The translations under genes were made by a program, and so were the position numbers. Under the pieces are notes generated by a model. That model was given only the letters and a program-made list of their open reading frames with translations, did not search any database and was not told where the DNA came from. From Anaerolineales bacterium (GTDB taxonomy: Bacteria; Chloroflexota; Anaerolineae; Anaerolineales; Villigracilaceae), in NCBI GenBank assembly GCA_020847435.1, contig JADLBX010000035.1:1-64000 (forward strand): a stretch of 64,000 nucleotides of DNA. Direction: 5' to 3'. This document shows, piece after piece, positions 8,096 to 15,896 of the stretch; position 1 is the stretch's first letter; the number at the start of each line of letters is the position of its first letter.

Positions 8096-11023
8096 ATGCC
8101 CGCCCCCGACCGAATCAAACAACTCATCGAAACCTTCGAGCAGAATATCGCCGCGTATCACTCGCAGAAGAACGAGACGGAATTGCGCCGCCAGTTCCTC
8201 GATCCGTTCTTTGAAGCGCTAGGCTGGGACGTGGACAACAAAAAAGGCTACGACGAGCGCAGTAAGGAAGTGGCGCACGAATATTCGGTGGAGATTGACG
8301 GCGCGCAGAAGAAAGCGGATTACGCCTTCCGCGTCGGCAGGGACGCGTTCGACTTTCTGGTCGAGGCAAAAAAACCGTCGGTGCGAATCGAGAGCGCTCT
8401 CGACGCGGCGTTCCAGATTCGGCGCTACGGCTGGAGCGCGGGACTGCCCGTCAACATCCTGACGGACTTCGAGCATTTTGCAGTGTACGATTGCCGCACG
8501 CGCCCGAATTATTCGAAAGATAAAGTGGGGACGGGACTGCTCCAGATCTTCCATTACAAGGATTACATCAAACGCTGGGATGAGATCGCGGGTCTGTTCT
8601 CGCCCGACGCCATCCGCAAGGGCGCGCTCGATTCGTACAGGGATCAACTCAAAGGGAAGAAAGGCACGCAGGAGGTAGACGAAGCCTTTTTAGAGGAGAT
8701 CGAAGCGTGGCGCGAGACGCTGGCGAAAAATATCGCCCTGAGAAACAAACCGAAGAACCTGACCGAAGAGCAGATCAACTTTGCGGTGCAGATGACGATT
8801 GACCGCATCATCTTTTTGCGGATCGCCGAAGAACGCGGCATGGAAAAGGACCGCCGCCTCTTCGAGCAAACGGAAAGCGCAAATGTTTATCGGAATCTTC
8901 GCAAACTCTTCGAGCAAGCCGACGCGCGTTACAACTCGGGTTTGTTCCATTTCAAAAAGGAGAAAGACCGCGAGAATCCCGATACGCTCACGCCGACTCT
9001 CGAAGTTGACGATAAGGTCCTGAAAGACATTATCAAAGACTTGTATTACCCCAGCCCGTACGCGTTCAACTACATCCCCGCCGACATTCTCGGATCGGTG
9101 TACGAACGCTTCTTGGGAAAGGTGATCCGCCTCACCGCCGATCGAAACGCCAAAGTGGACGAGAAGCCCGAAGTCCGCAAGGCGGGCGGCGTGTATTACA
9201 CTCCCACCTACATCGTGGATTACATCGTCAAAAACACCGTCGGTAAATTACTGGCGTCGGAAAAAGAGCGCTTTACCGCCAAGGGCGCAAAGGACGCAAA
9301 GGATTTAAAAAACCTTGGCGGACTTAGCGAGCTTCGCGGTTCAAATGGTTTAACCCCAGACGAGGCGTCCAAGATCAAGATCGTTGACCCCGCCTGCGGC
9401 TCGGGTTCCTTTTTGCTGGGCGCGTACCAATTTTTATTGGACTGGCACTTGGATTGGTACATCGCCCACGATCTCGAAAAGTCGTTGAAGAAAAGAATCC
9501 TGCTCACCGCCGACAATAAGACCTACCGCCTCAGCCTCGACGAGAAGAAGCGCATCCTGCTCAACAACATCCACGGCGTAGACATTGACCCGCAAGCCGT
9601 GGAAGTGACCAAACTCTCGTTGCTGCTCAAAGTGGTCGAAGACCCAGGGCAGTTGACGATGTTCGAGGAGGGACACATCCTGCCCAACTTGAACAAGAAC
9701 ATCAAGAACGGCAACGCCCTGATCGGCACGGACTATTTCAGCGGGCAGATGTTCGGCGACATGGAAGAGATGAAGCGCGTGAAGCCCTTCGAGTGGAAGG
9801 ACGAGTTCCCCGAAGTCTTTCGGCGCGGTGGGTTCGATGTGGTGATTGGGAATCCGCCATGGGGAGCAAACCTCGAACAAACAGATGAAAAATATTTTCA
9901 TTCTACTTACAGTGTTGGAAAAGCATCAACAATAGATACTTATTCCCTTTTTATTGAGCGGTCAGTTAAGCAACTTAAGTCCGATGGCTTTCTTGGATAC
10001 ATCGTCCCAGATACATTTTTGCGGAAGGATATTCTTTTTTCTACAAGAAAATTTTTACTCGAAGAGACAGCAGTTGCTGAACTTATTGAAACAGGTCCCG
10101 TTTTTTCTCAAGTCAGAGATACTTGGTGTCTCATATTTGTGACCCAAAGAAGGTCACCATCAAACAACATAATTACTCATCGAAAAATCAGCCGCTTTAT
10201 TACTTCCACAGAGGAACGGCTTGAAATTTTTGGAAAAAGCCAATGGACTTCTCAGACTCAAGTGAAACAATCAGTATGGGCAAATAACCCAAAGATGATT
10301 GTTGGATATTCCGCAACCGAGGGGGAACAAAGGTTAGTTTCCAAAATTGAAGAACTGCCGACACTCAAAGAATTGGATTCTTTGTTCAAAATTTCTCGCG
10401 GCGAAGAAGGTAGCAAATTTGCTTTGACACCAGTGGAAGCTGGCAATTTCTTTATGGTAATTCCCCAGGATATAGAAAGGTATAAAGTTGACTCGGGGAT
10501 AAAAATTGAAAGTAAAAACTTAACCACAAATAAAGTTTCCAATCTTTACATGCATCCCAAAATCTGGATTATCCGCATTCAAAAAATGAGATGGAAACAG
10601 AGAGTTGTTTGTGCTTTTGATGAGCGTGTTAATTCTGCGGGAATGAAAACCTTACAAGTAATTGTGTCGTCATCTGACAATAAATCCGATTTGAAATATT
10701 TATCTGCTTTACTTTCATCTCGCCTAATTAATTTTTGGTGCGTTAACTATCTTGCAGACGATATGAATCAATCATACTTGGAAAGACTCCCCATCCGCAC
10801 CCTCGACTTGGATAACCCAACCGAAAAGTCACAGCACGATACAATGGTCTCGCTCGTCGAGCAAATGCTGGCTCTGCATAAGCAAGTAGGACGAGATAGT
10901 ATCTCGTCCAACGAGAAAGAACTGCTCGAACGCCAGATCAAATCCACCGACCGCCAGATAGATGAACTGGTCTATCAATTGTATGGGCTGACGGAGGAGG
11001 AGATTCAGATTGTGGAGGGTTGA
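8096..11023 (+). CDS. Type IIG restriction-modification enzyme (Eco57I/BREX-like fused nuclease-methyltransferase)
   Basis: A 975-residue single-chain enzyme. The N-terminal part carries a PD-(D/E)xK-type nuclease site (Asp75, then Glu90-Ala-Lys92). The centre holds an N6-adenine methyltransferase with SAM motif DPACGSGSFLLGAY near residue 430 and catalytic NPPWG near residue 586. The C-terminal 380 residues form the target-recognition region, ending in a helical segment. Such enzymes modify and cut DNA without a separate subunit. Two oddities are visible. A repeat block of about 75 nt is translated in frame between the helical domain and motif I. From just after NPPWG to near residue 895 the DNA is much more AT-rich than its flanks, implying that the specificity module was swapped in. 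Alternative: a methyltransferase-only orphan if the nuclease is inactive. Confidence 0.85.
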   Translation: MPAPDRIKQLIETFEQNIAAYHSQKNETELRRQFLDPFFEALGWDVDNKKGYDERSKEVAHEYSVEIDGAQKKADYAFRVGRDAFDFLVEAKKPSVRIESALDAAFQIRRYGWSAGLPVNILTDFEHFAVYDCRTRPNYSKDKVGTGLLQIFHYKDYIKRWDEIAGLFSPDAIRKGALDSYRDQLKGKKGTQEVDEAFLEEIEAWRETLAKNIALRNKPKNLTEEQINFAVQMTIDRIIFLRIAEERGMEKDRRLFEQTESANVYRNLRKLFEQADARYNSGLFHFKKEKDRENPDTLTPTLEVDDKVLKDIIKDLYYPSPYAFNYIPADILGSVYERFLGKVIRLTADRNAKVDEKPEVRKAGGVYYTPTYIVDYIVKNTVGKLLASEKERFTAKGAKDAKDLKNLGGLSELRGSNGLTPDEASKIKIVDPACGSGSFLLGAYQFLLDWHLDWYIAHDLEKSLKKRILLTADNKTYRLSLDEKKRILLNNIHGVDIDPQAVEVTKLSLLLKVVEDPGQLTMFEEGHILPNLNKNIKNGNALIGTDYFSGQMFGDMEEMKRVKPFEWKDEFPEVFRRGGFDVVIGNPPWGANLEQTDEKYFHSTYSVGKASTIDTYSLFIERSVKQLKSDGFLGYIVPDTFLRKDILFSTRKFLLEETAVAELIETGPVFSQVRDTWCLIFVTQRRSPSNNIITHRKISRFITSTEERLEIFGKSQWTSQTQVKQSVWANNPKMIVGYSATEGEQRLVSKIEELPTLKELDSLFKISRGEEGSKFALTPVEAGNFFMVIPQDIERYKVDSGIKIESKNLTTNKVSNLYMHPKIWIIRIQKMRWKQRVVCAFDERVNSAGMKTLQVIVSSSDNKSDLKYLSALLSSRLINFWCVNYLADDMNQSYLERLPIRTLDLDNPTEKSQHDTMVSLVEQMLALHKQVGRDSISSNEKELLERQIKSTDRQIDELVYQLYGLTEEEIQIVEG
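9275..9346. repeat. In-frame CGCAAAGGA-type repeat in the type IIG gene
   Basis: Contains CGCAAAGGA in two adjacent copies. It is flanked by inverted arms (ACCGCCAAGG near 9275 and CCTTGGCGG near 9314). It is translated as TAKGAKDAKDLKNLGGLSELR, shown here as TAKGAKDAKDLK and NLGGLSELRG, low-complexity residues absent from the family core. Confidence 0.7.
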
Positions 11024-11045
11024 CCCGACCCCACCCCCATCCCAA

Positions 11046-11081
11046 CCTTCCCCCAAATCAACGAACGGATTTGGGGGAAGG
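11046..11081. terminator. Strong hairpin after the type IIG gene
   Basis: CCTTCCCCCAAATC pairs with GATTTGGGGGAAGG (14 bp, 8-nt loop). An A/T run follows 8 nt downstream. It may act as a terminator, but the pattern also fits a dispersed palindromic repeat. Confidence 0.55.
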
Positions 11082-11120
11082 GGAACAGAAATTTTTTATG
11101 CGGACAATAACTTAATCAAC

Positions 11121-11262
11121 ACCATCCCTCTTTCTTCTTTCATCCTTCATCCTTCATCCTTCATCCTTCCTCCTTCATCCTTCATCCTTTCCCCTTCACC
11201 CTTCCTCCTTCATCCTTTCCCCTTCACCCTTTCCCCTTCACCCTTCCTCCTTCACCCTTTCT
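11121..11262. repeat. Long heptamer/pyrimidine tract (TTCATCC family) upstream of the HIT gene
   Basis: About 140 nt made mostly of TTCATCC, TTCCTCC, TTCACCC and TTTCCCC units on the plus strand. It runs right up to the next start codon, leaving that gene without a Shine-Dalgarno sequence. Confidence 0.9.
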
Positions 11263-11263
11263 T

Positions 11264-11746
11264 ATGAATCACCTCTGGTCACCGTGGCGTATGGAATACA
11301 TCGAAAATCACGATAAAGAAGCGGGCTGTGTGTTTTGCAACGCGCAAGCCAAGGAAGACGGCGCGGAGAATCTCATCGCGTATCGCGGCGAGCGCGCGTT
11401 TGTGATCCTCAACCGCTACCCCTACACGAGTGGACATTTGATGGTCATCCCATTTGTCCACAAGCCGAATCTCGAAGAACTTGATCCGCAAACTCGCGCC
11501 GAGATGATGGAATTGACCGCGCGTTGTACGACCGCCTTGAAAAATATTTACAACCCGCAGGGATTCAACGTCGGCGTGAACATCGGCGAAGCGGCGGGCG
11601 CGGGGGTGAAGGAACACGTGCACATCCACATCGTCCCGCGCTGGAAGGGCGACACGAATTTCATGTCCACCGTCGGCGAAACGCGCGTCCTGCCCGAGGA
11701 ATTGGAAAAGACCTATCAGCGCGTGAAAGATGAATTTGAGAAATAA
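11264..11746 (+). CDS. HIT-family protein (nucleotide hydrolase/transferase)
   Basis: A 160-residue histidine-triad protein. The HxHxH catalytic motif is seen as [11 protein letters not shown]. The N-terminal [14 protein letters not shown] segment with a Cys pair (CVFCNAQ) is typical of the branch related to Ap4A phosphorylase and galactose-1-phosphate uridylyltransferase-like HIT proteins. It likely hydrolyses or transfers nucleoside phosphate conjugates in the cytosol; the exact substrate is unknown. The start follows directly from a 140-nt pyrimidine repeat tract, with no ribosome-binding sequence visible, so expression may depend on a leaderless or repeat-derived promoter. A perfect 36-nt palindrome begins at the stop codon. 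Confidence 0.9.
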   Translation: MNHLWSPWRMEYIENHDKEAGCVFCNAQAKEDGAENLIAYRGERAFVILNRYPYTSGHLMVIPFVHKPNLEELDPQTRAEMMELTARCTTALKNIYNPQGFNVGVNIGEAAGAGVKEHVHIHIVPRWKGDTNFMSTVGETRVLPEELEKTYQRVKDEFEK

Positions 11747-11781
11747 AAGGTGACCGTCACTTGCAAGTGACGGTCACCTTT
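11746..11781. repeat. Perfect 36-nt palindrome after the HIT gene
   Basis: Arms AAAGGTGACCGTCACTTG and its exact complement meet with no loop. It starts at the last base of the HIT stop codon and ends in TTT, so it could terminate transcription on either strand. Confidence 0.85.
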
Positions 11782-11874
11782 ACAGCCGCATGGCTGTTGA
11801 AATTCTTACAGCCCGAGGCAGCGCGAAGCGACCTGAACGGAGACTACTTCGCCAAGAGACAATCGCGCCTCGAT

Positions 11875-13992
11875 CTATTTGATGAACACGCCAAGATGGT
11901 TCGCCACCGCGCGTTCCTGCCCGGGGATGTTATCGTCCAGCAGTTTGCTCACCGCGCGCGGTTTGCCGTCTGCGCCTTTGACGATCATGGTGGACGAGCC
12001 GCCGCCGTCGAGGCTGATGCCGGTGTACGCGCCGTGCGCCAGCAACAGGTCGGCTAATTCAGGAAAGGTGGCGCCCTCGCTGAATTCGCGTCCGTCCACG
12101 ACCACCAATACCAAAAACCGTCCGTTCTGATTGACGCCGACAGCGGTGCGCGGGTCCTTGCTGGAAGATTCCAGGGTGGTCACCTTTTTACCCTTGGTCA
12201 CCAGGTAACGGTCGCCGGTGAGCGCGTTGAAAACGTTGTCGGAAACCTTGTCGAACGAGACAACGTTTTTCTTGCTGAGGTACAGGACCGGTCGCCCCGG
12301 CGCCTTGGCTGAATATTGCCTCCCGCGTGAAGCCGCCAGCCCGACGAGTCGAACCGGTTCCCCCCCGTCGGGACAATATTGCGCAGGCGGGAAGGCTGTC
12401 TTATCGAGGTAATAGAACCCGTCGGCATTGATCGCCAGGTGGAGTTGATGCTTGGCGAGGAACTTCGAGGTGGTCGCGGTGCAGAGGAACGGCTCGGTAT
12501 TCCGCAGCGGCGGCGTGACCAAAAATTCGAACGCCGCGGCTTTCAAATCCAGCAACAACGTGTGCGAGACCAACTTGCGCGGGCTCAGCCGGGTCTTGCG
12601 GAAATACGTCACGCCTTTGAACAGTTTTTGCATCGCGGTCGCGGGCGTCTTGCCGACGTTCTTCAGGAATTGACCTGAAGCCCACCCCGTGAACCCATCC
12701 ACCTTTTGGATGCGCCGCCAGGCGCCGTCGGCGGTTGCTTCGAATTGCATCACTGTTTCGGCTTTGGTTAGATAGCCGAGCGCTTTGAAATTCGTACCGG
12801 GTCCCTCGCGCACGTTGAGTGTAGTGGCGGTCACCTCGAACCAATCGTACGTCTCTTCGTTCACGGGCGGGGGCGCGGAGGTCGGCGCGAGAAAATCCTT
12901 CGAACACCAACCGGTCAGGCTATCGTAGTTCCGCTTCACGCGGTACCAATTGCCGTCGGCGGAGGTCTCGAGCCGTTGCACCGCTTCGTTACGATAGAAC
13001 AACCCGATGGATCGGAATTGCGTGCCGGGTCCTTCGCGGACGTTCAACGCCGAGGCGGTAACTTTGAACCACTCTCCGGTTGGAGGCGGGGGCGGCGGGG
13101 GCGGCGGCGTAGTGAGGCTCAGGTACTGTTTGAACGACCAGCCCGTCAGCCCATCCGCTTCGCGCAGGATCTTCGCCCAGGCTCCATCGGCGGAGGTTTC
13201 GAGTCCTTTCACCACCTGGTCTTGCTGTAATTGTCCGACCACGTCAAAATTTGTGCCGGGACCCGAGCGCACGTTGAGGATCGAGGCGGTCACTTTGTAC
13301 CAGACCGGTCCCGGCGGCGGGGGTGGCGGGGGCGGCGTCGTCCCCAAGTTGAAGCGCTGGTTGAAGGCGGCTTGATCGCCGTTGAAATAGTTCAAGTCAA
13401 TGCCCGGGCTTTCCACGCCATACAACGCGCCGTTGCCGCTCCCGGTGTACTGCCAGAAGAGCCATTCGTTGGCGCTCCACGGCTTGGGGACCAGCGGCGT
13501 TGTAACCCCATAATTCGCGATCCACAGCGGATATTGATGGAAGTAGTTCAGGTCGGTTGGGTTCGTCGGTATGCGGCTGATCCAGTAATAGTACGCGGTA
13601 TAGATTCCCACCTCGTGGTTGCCCACGTGCGCTTTGATCCGGTCCAGGAAGGTCTTCCAATGCCTCCAGCCGGTATACGTTCCGCCATACGCTTCTTCGA
13701 GGTCCGCGAAAAGCGGCAGTTCGCCCAGGTCGCCGTCGAAAGCGGAAAACCACAGGTCCGCCTGAACCTTCGGCTCGACGCGGCTATCGTAAAACCAATA
13801 CGACCCGCGCGGCAGACCCACCGCTTTTGCGTTGTTCCAGTTCGTCACAAAATCCGAATCGATCCAGACGTTCTGCCCCGAGCGAATGATGACATACCCC
13901 GCCGCCTGTTTCATCTTCGTAAAGTTGATCCCCTGCGTGGTATTGTTATCGTCCTGATAAAAACTGACATCCGGTCCAATGAGATTAGCCAT
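11875..13992 (-). CDS. GH25 muramidase-like protein with three SH3b domains and a phosphodiester glycosidase domain
   Basis: About 705 residues. Residues 1-205 resemble GH25 lysozymes (GPDVSFYQ start, catalytic-type DLE in FADLEEAYGG). Three bacterial SH3 domains follow, each with an LNVR(S/E)GPGT motif, joined by Pro-rich linkers. The C-terminal 240 residues match the NAGPA/phosphodiester glycosidase fold (INADGFYY; DPRTAVGVNQNG; SLDGGGSSTMIVKG). It should bind and cut cell-wall glycans. The start is fixed by GAGGAGAA 7 nt upstream; a much longer frame reaches 14547 but its extra part is antisense to two real genes. No signal peptide is present at this start, which is odd for a wall enzyme. 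Confidence 0.85.
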   Translation of the reverse strand: MANLIGPDVSFYQDDNNTTQGINFTKMKQAAGYVIIRSGQNVWIDSDFVTNWNNAKAVGLPRGSYWFYDSRVEPKVQADLWFSAFDGDLGELPLFADLEEAYGGTYTGWRHWKTFLDRIKAHVGNHEVGIYTAYYYWISRIPTNPTDLNYFHQYPLWIANYGVTTPLVPKPWSANEWLFWQYTGSGNGALYGVESPGIDLNYFNGDQAAFNQRFNLGTTPPPPPPPPGPVWYKVTASILNVRSGPGTNFDVVGQLQQDQVVKGLETSADGAWAKILREADGLTGWSFKQYLSLTTPPPPPPPPPTGEWFKVTASALNVREGPGTQFRSIGLFYRNEAVQRLETSADGNWYRVKRNYDSLTGWCSKDFLAPTSAPPPVNEETYDWFEVTATTLNVREGPGTNFKALGYLTKAETVMQFEATADGAWRRIQKVDGFTGWASGQFLKNVGKTPATAMQKLFKGVTYFRKTRLSPRKLVSHTLLLDLKAAAFEFLVTPPLRNTEPFLCTATTSKFLAKHQLHLAINADGFYYLDKTAFPPAQYCPDGGEPVRLVGLAASRGRQYSAKAPGRPVLYLSKKNVVSFDKVSDNVFNALTGDRYLVTKGKKVTTLESSSKDPRTAVGVNQNGRFLVLVVVDGREFSEGATFPELADLLLAHGAYTGISLDGGGSSTMIVKGADGKPRAVSKLLDDNIPGQERAVANHLGVFIK

Positions 13993-14075
13993 ATACGGTT
14001 CTCCTCGATCAAATGTGCACGGACATTGTACCAGTGAAGCCGCCTGATTTGGAAATCCTTGCGGGAATTCCCCGG

Positions 14076-14081
14076 TATAAT
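14076..14081 (+). promoter_or_regulatory. TATAAT box, 7 nt before the cytochrome b5-like gene
   Basis: The box ends 7 nt before ATG, so transcription should begin at the start codon (leaderless). No Shine-Dalgarno sequence is visible. Confidence 0.55.
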
Positions 14082-14088
14082 CGCGCGC

Positions 14089-14340
14089 ATGGACATTCCC
14101 CCCCGCTTCATTTCGGACCTCGAACTGAGTCGCCAAAACGGCGAACGCGGCGCCCGCAAATTCATCGCCTACAAAGGCGTCGTCTACGACGTGACCGATT
14201 GCCCGAAATGGCGGCTCGACCTGCACGAGAACCTCCACTTCCCCGGGCAAGACCTGACGAGCGAACTCCCCGACGCGCCGCACAACGAGGAGGTCTTCAC
14301 GCGTCCCTGCGTCAAGATCGTCGGCAGGCTGGGAAGTTAA
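14089..14340 (+). CDS. Cytochrome b5-like haem/steroid-binding domain protein
   Basis: An 83-residue single-domain protein matching the small bacterial cytochrome b5-like family (FIAYKGVVYDVTDCPKW, then a His-containing loop LHENLHFPGQDLTSEL). The loop stands in for the HPGG haem loop of cytochrome b5; His residues there and near NEEV could bind haem, but this is inferred. Soluble, no signal sequence. The start is chosen from the TATAAT box 7 nt upstream; an ATG 30 nt earlier lies before that box. The next gene begins 6 nt after its stop, suggesting co-transcription with the GT-C membrane protein. Confidence 0.8.
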   Translation: MDIPPRFISDLELSRQNGERGARKFIAYKGVVYDVTDCPKWRLDLHENLHFPGQDLTSELPDAPHNEEVFTRPCVKIVGRLGS

Positions 14341-14346
14341 CCCCAC

Positions 14347-15825
14347 ATGCCGAAATCGAAGCACGCGCGCACGGTCGCGCTGATCCTTATCCTGGCGCTC
14401 GCGTTGCGCTGGGGGTTGATCCTGCAAGGCGGGCAATATTTCTTCTCGGACGAGGAACGCTACGAAACCTCGCGGGCATTCGCAAGACTCGTAATGGAAG
14501 GAAGCCCGGGCAACGCGTTTTCGCAACTCTTCAGCGCGCCCGAGCATTTGGGATTCAAGATCATCGGGCTGATGCCCGCGTTCCTCGAACAGTTCACACG
14601 CGCCAGCCTCGCGCTACCGGCTTTGTTCTTCAGCCTGTTTTCGGCGCTCAACCTGTATTTGATCTATCGCATCGCGCGCCGCGCGGGCGCGTCAGAAAAG
14701 GAAGCGTTGACGGCGTTGATCCTCGCCGCGGCAAGCATGTCGCTGCTCTATTTTTCACGTCACCTCGTACCCTACGATACAGCCATGACCTTCGGTTTGC
14801 TCGCCGTCTACGCCGCGCTCGCTGAAAAATCCGAGATCAAAACAGCGCTGGGATGCGGCGCGCTGGCGTTCGCCTGCTTCATCGTCTACAACGGATATTG
14901 GGCGTTGGCGTTTTTGGGAATCCTGATCCACGTCTTTCGCCAAAACAATGGGTTTGGCGCTCTAACTCGCAAAGGGTTATTTGCCGCGGCCGGGTTTATG
15001 CTCCCCGCCAGCCTGCTTTTCATTCTCGCCGCGCTGGCCGGCACAGACCTGCTCACGGAATATCGTTCGTTTTCCGCCACTGTCAGCCAGGGGCAATTCG
15101 ACGAAGGCTGGAGCCTGCCATTCGAATATTTCTGGCGCTCGGAACACTGGCTTTTCATCCTGCTCGTTTTGCTTTCAGCCATTGCCGTTTTATCATCGCG
15201 AGGCAACGACAAAACCGTCACACTTTGGGCGAGCGCGGCGGTTTTCATCTATCTCTGCCTGCTGATTCCATCCGTGTTCCTGCATTCGTTCGTGGTCTAT
15301 GGCAGGTTGGCGCGGCAGGCGCTTCCATGCCTCATCCTCCTCTCCGCCGGCGGATTTGAACAACTCAAACAGTCTTTTTCGCTCAACGATAAACTCCAAA
15401 AGGCATTGCTTGTCGCAGTCATCGTTCAAGCCGCATGGAATTATCACGCATCCTTCGCGCTGGTCTACCCGCGTGAGTTTGCGCGGCAGGCGCAAACGCT
15501 TCGCCCTGAATTTGTCTTCTCCGAAAAACGACTCGCCTTCGGCGCGCCGACGCTCTGCCAAAACAACGGATACATCGCCGCATACGTCAAACGCTTCGAG
15601 GTTCCGCCGGAGCCGAATCCGCCGCTGACGGGTCAAATCCTTCTCTCCGCGCCGCACCCGGATAACTTCCTGCCTTATCAATATGAAGGATACACGGACG
15701 CACAACGCCAATACCTGCGCGAGTTGAATCCGAAAATGCAATTCTACAAAGCCGCCGACGCCTTCATGTCTGACCTGAACCCGGTTTGGAGGACGATGAA
15801 GAACTGCAATATCGGCGCAGAATAG
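14347..15825 (+). CDS. GT-C fold glycosyltransferase-like membrane protein (family 39/ArnT-like)
   Basis: A 492-residue membrane protein with about ten hydrophobic segments. The first extracytoplasmic loop contains FFSDEERYETSRAF, which fits the acidic motif of GT-C glycosyltransferases (protein-O-mannosyltransferase/ArnT type) that use polyprenyl-phosphate sugars. Donor and acceptor are not predictable. It follows the cytochrome b5-like gene by 6 nt and lies next to cell-wall peptidase genes, consistent with a role in envelope glycosylation. The extracytoplasmic C-terminal region has no recognised domain. Confidence 0.72.
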   Translation: MPKSKHARTVALILILALALRWGLILQGGQYFFSDEERYETSRAFARLVMEGSPGNAFSQLFSAPEHLGFKIIGLMPAFLEQFTRASLALPALFFSLFSALNLYLIYRIARRAGASEKEALTALILAAASMSLLYFSRHLVPYDTAMTFGLLAVYAALAEKSEIKTALGCGALAFACFIVYNGYWALAFLGILIHVFRQNNGFGALTRKGLFAAAGFMLPASLLFILAALAGTDLLTEYRSFSATVSQGQFDEGWSLPFEYFWRSEHWLFILLVLLSAIAVLSSRGNDKTVTLWASAAVFIYLCLLIPSVFLHSFVVYGRLARQALPCLILLSAGGFEQLKQSFSLNDKLQKALLVAVIVQAAWNYHASFALVYPREFARQAQTLRPEFVFSEKRLAFGAPTLCQNNGYIAAYVKRFEVPPEPNPPLTGQILLSAPHPDNFLPYQYEGYTDAQRQYLRELNPKMQFYKAADAFMSDLNPVWRTMKNCNIGAE

Positions 15826-15883
15826 GCGCCTCGCCCCCAGTGATAATTCCATTGCGCGTTTTTAACTGCTGGCTGTGTATTGG

Positions 15884-15889
15884 TACAAT
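15884..15889 (+). promoter_or_regulatory. TACAAT box, 7 nt before the first LysM/M23 lipoprotein
   Basis: The box ends 7 nt before ATG at 15897, the same spacing as at several other genes in the window. It implies a leaderless transcript. Confidence 0.5.
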
Positions 15890-15896
15890 CCGCTCC

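Noticed and set aside
11121-11262. CRISPR array
   Set aside because: The repeat unit is 7 nt with no spacers and no cas genes; it is a tandem heptamer tract.
12379-14037. Several plus-strand frames opposite the GH25 protein
   Set aside because: They arise from the Gly/Pro-rich linker codons read in reverse; they have no consistent domain or start signals.
13993-14547. N-terminal extension of the GH25 frame by about 185 residues
   Set aside because: The extension is antisense to the cytochrome b5-like gene and the start of the GT-C gene. It has no family similarity, and a strong ribosome binding site marks the internal ATG at 13992.
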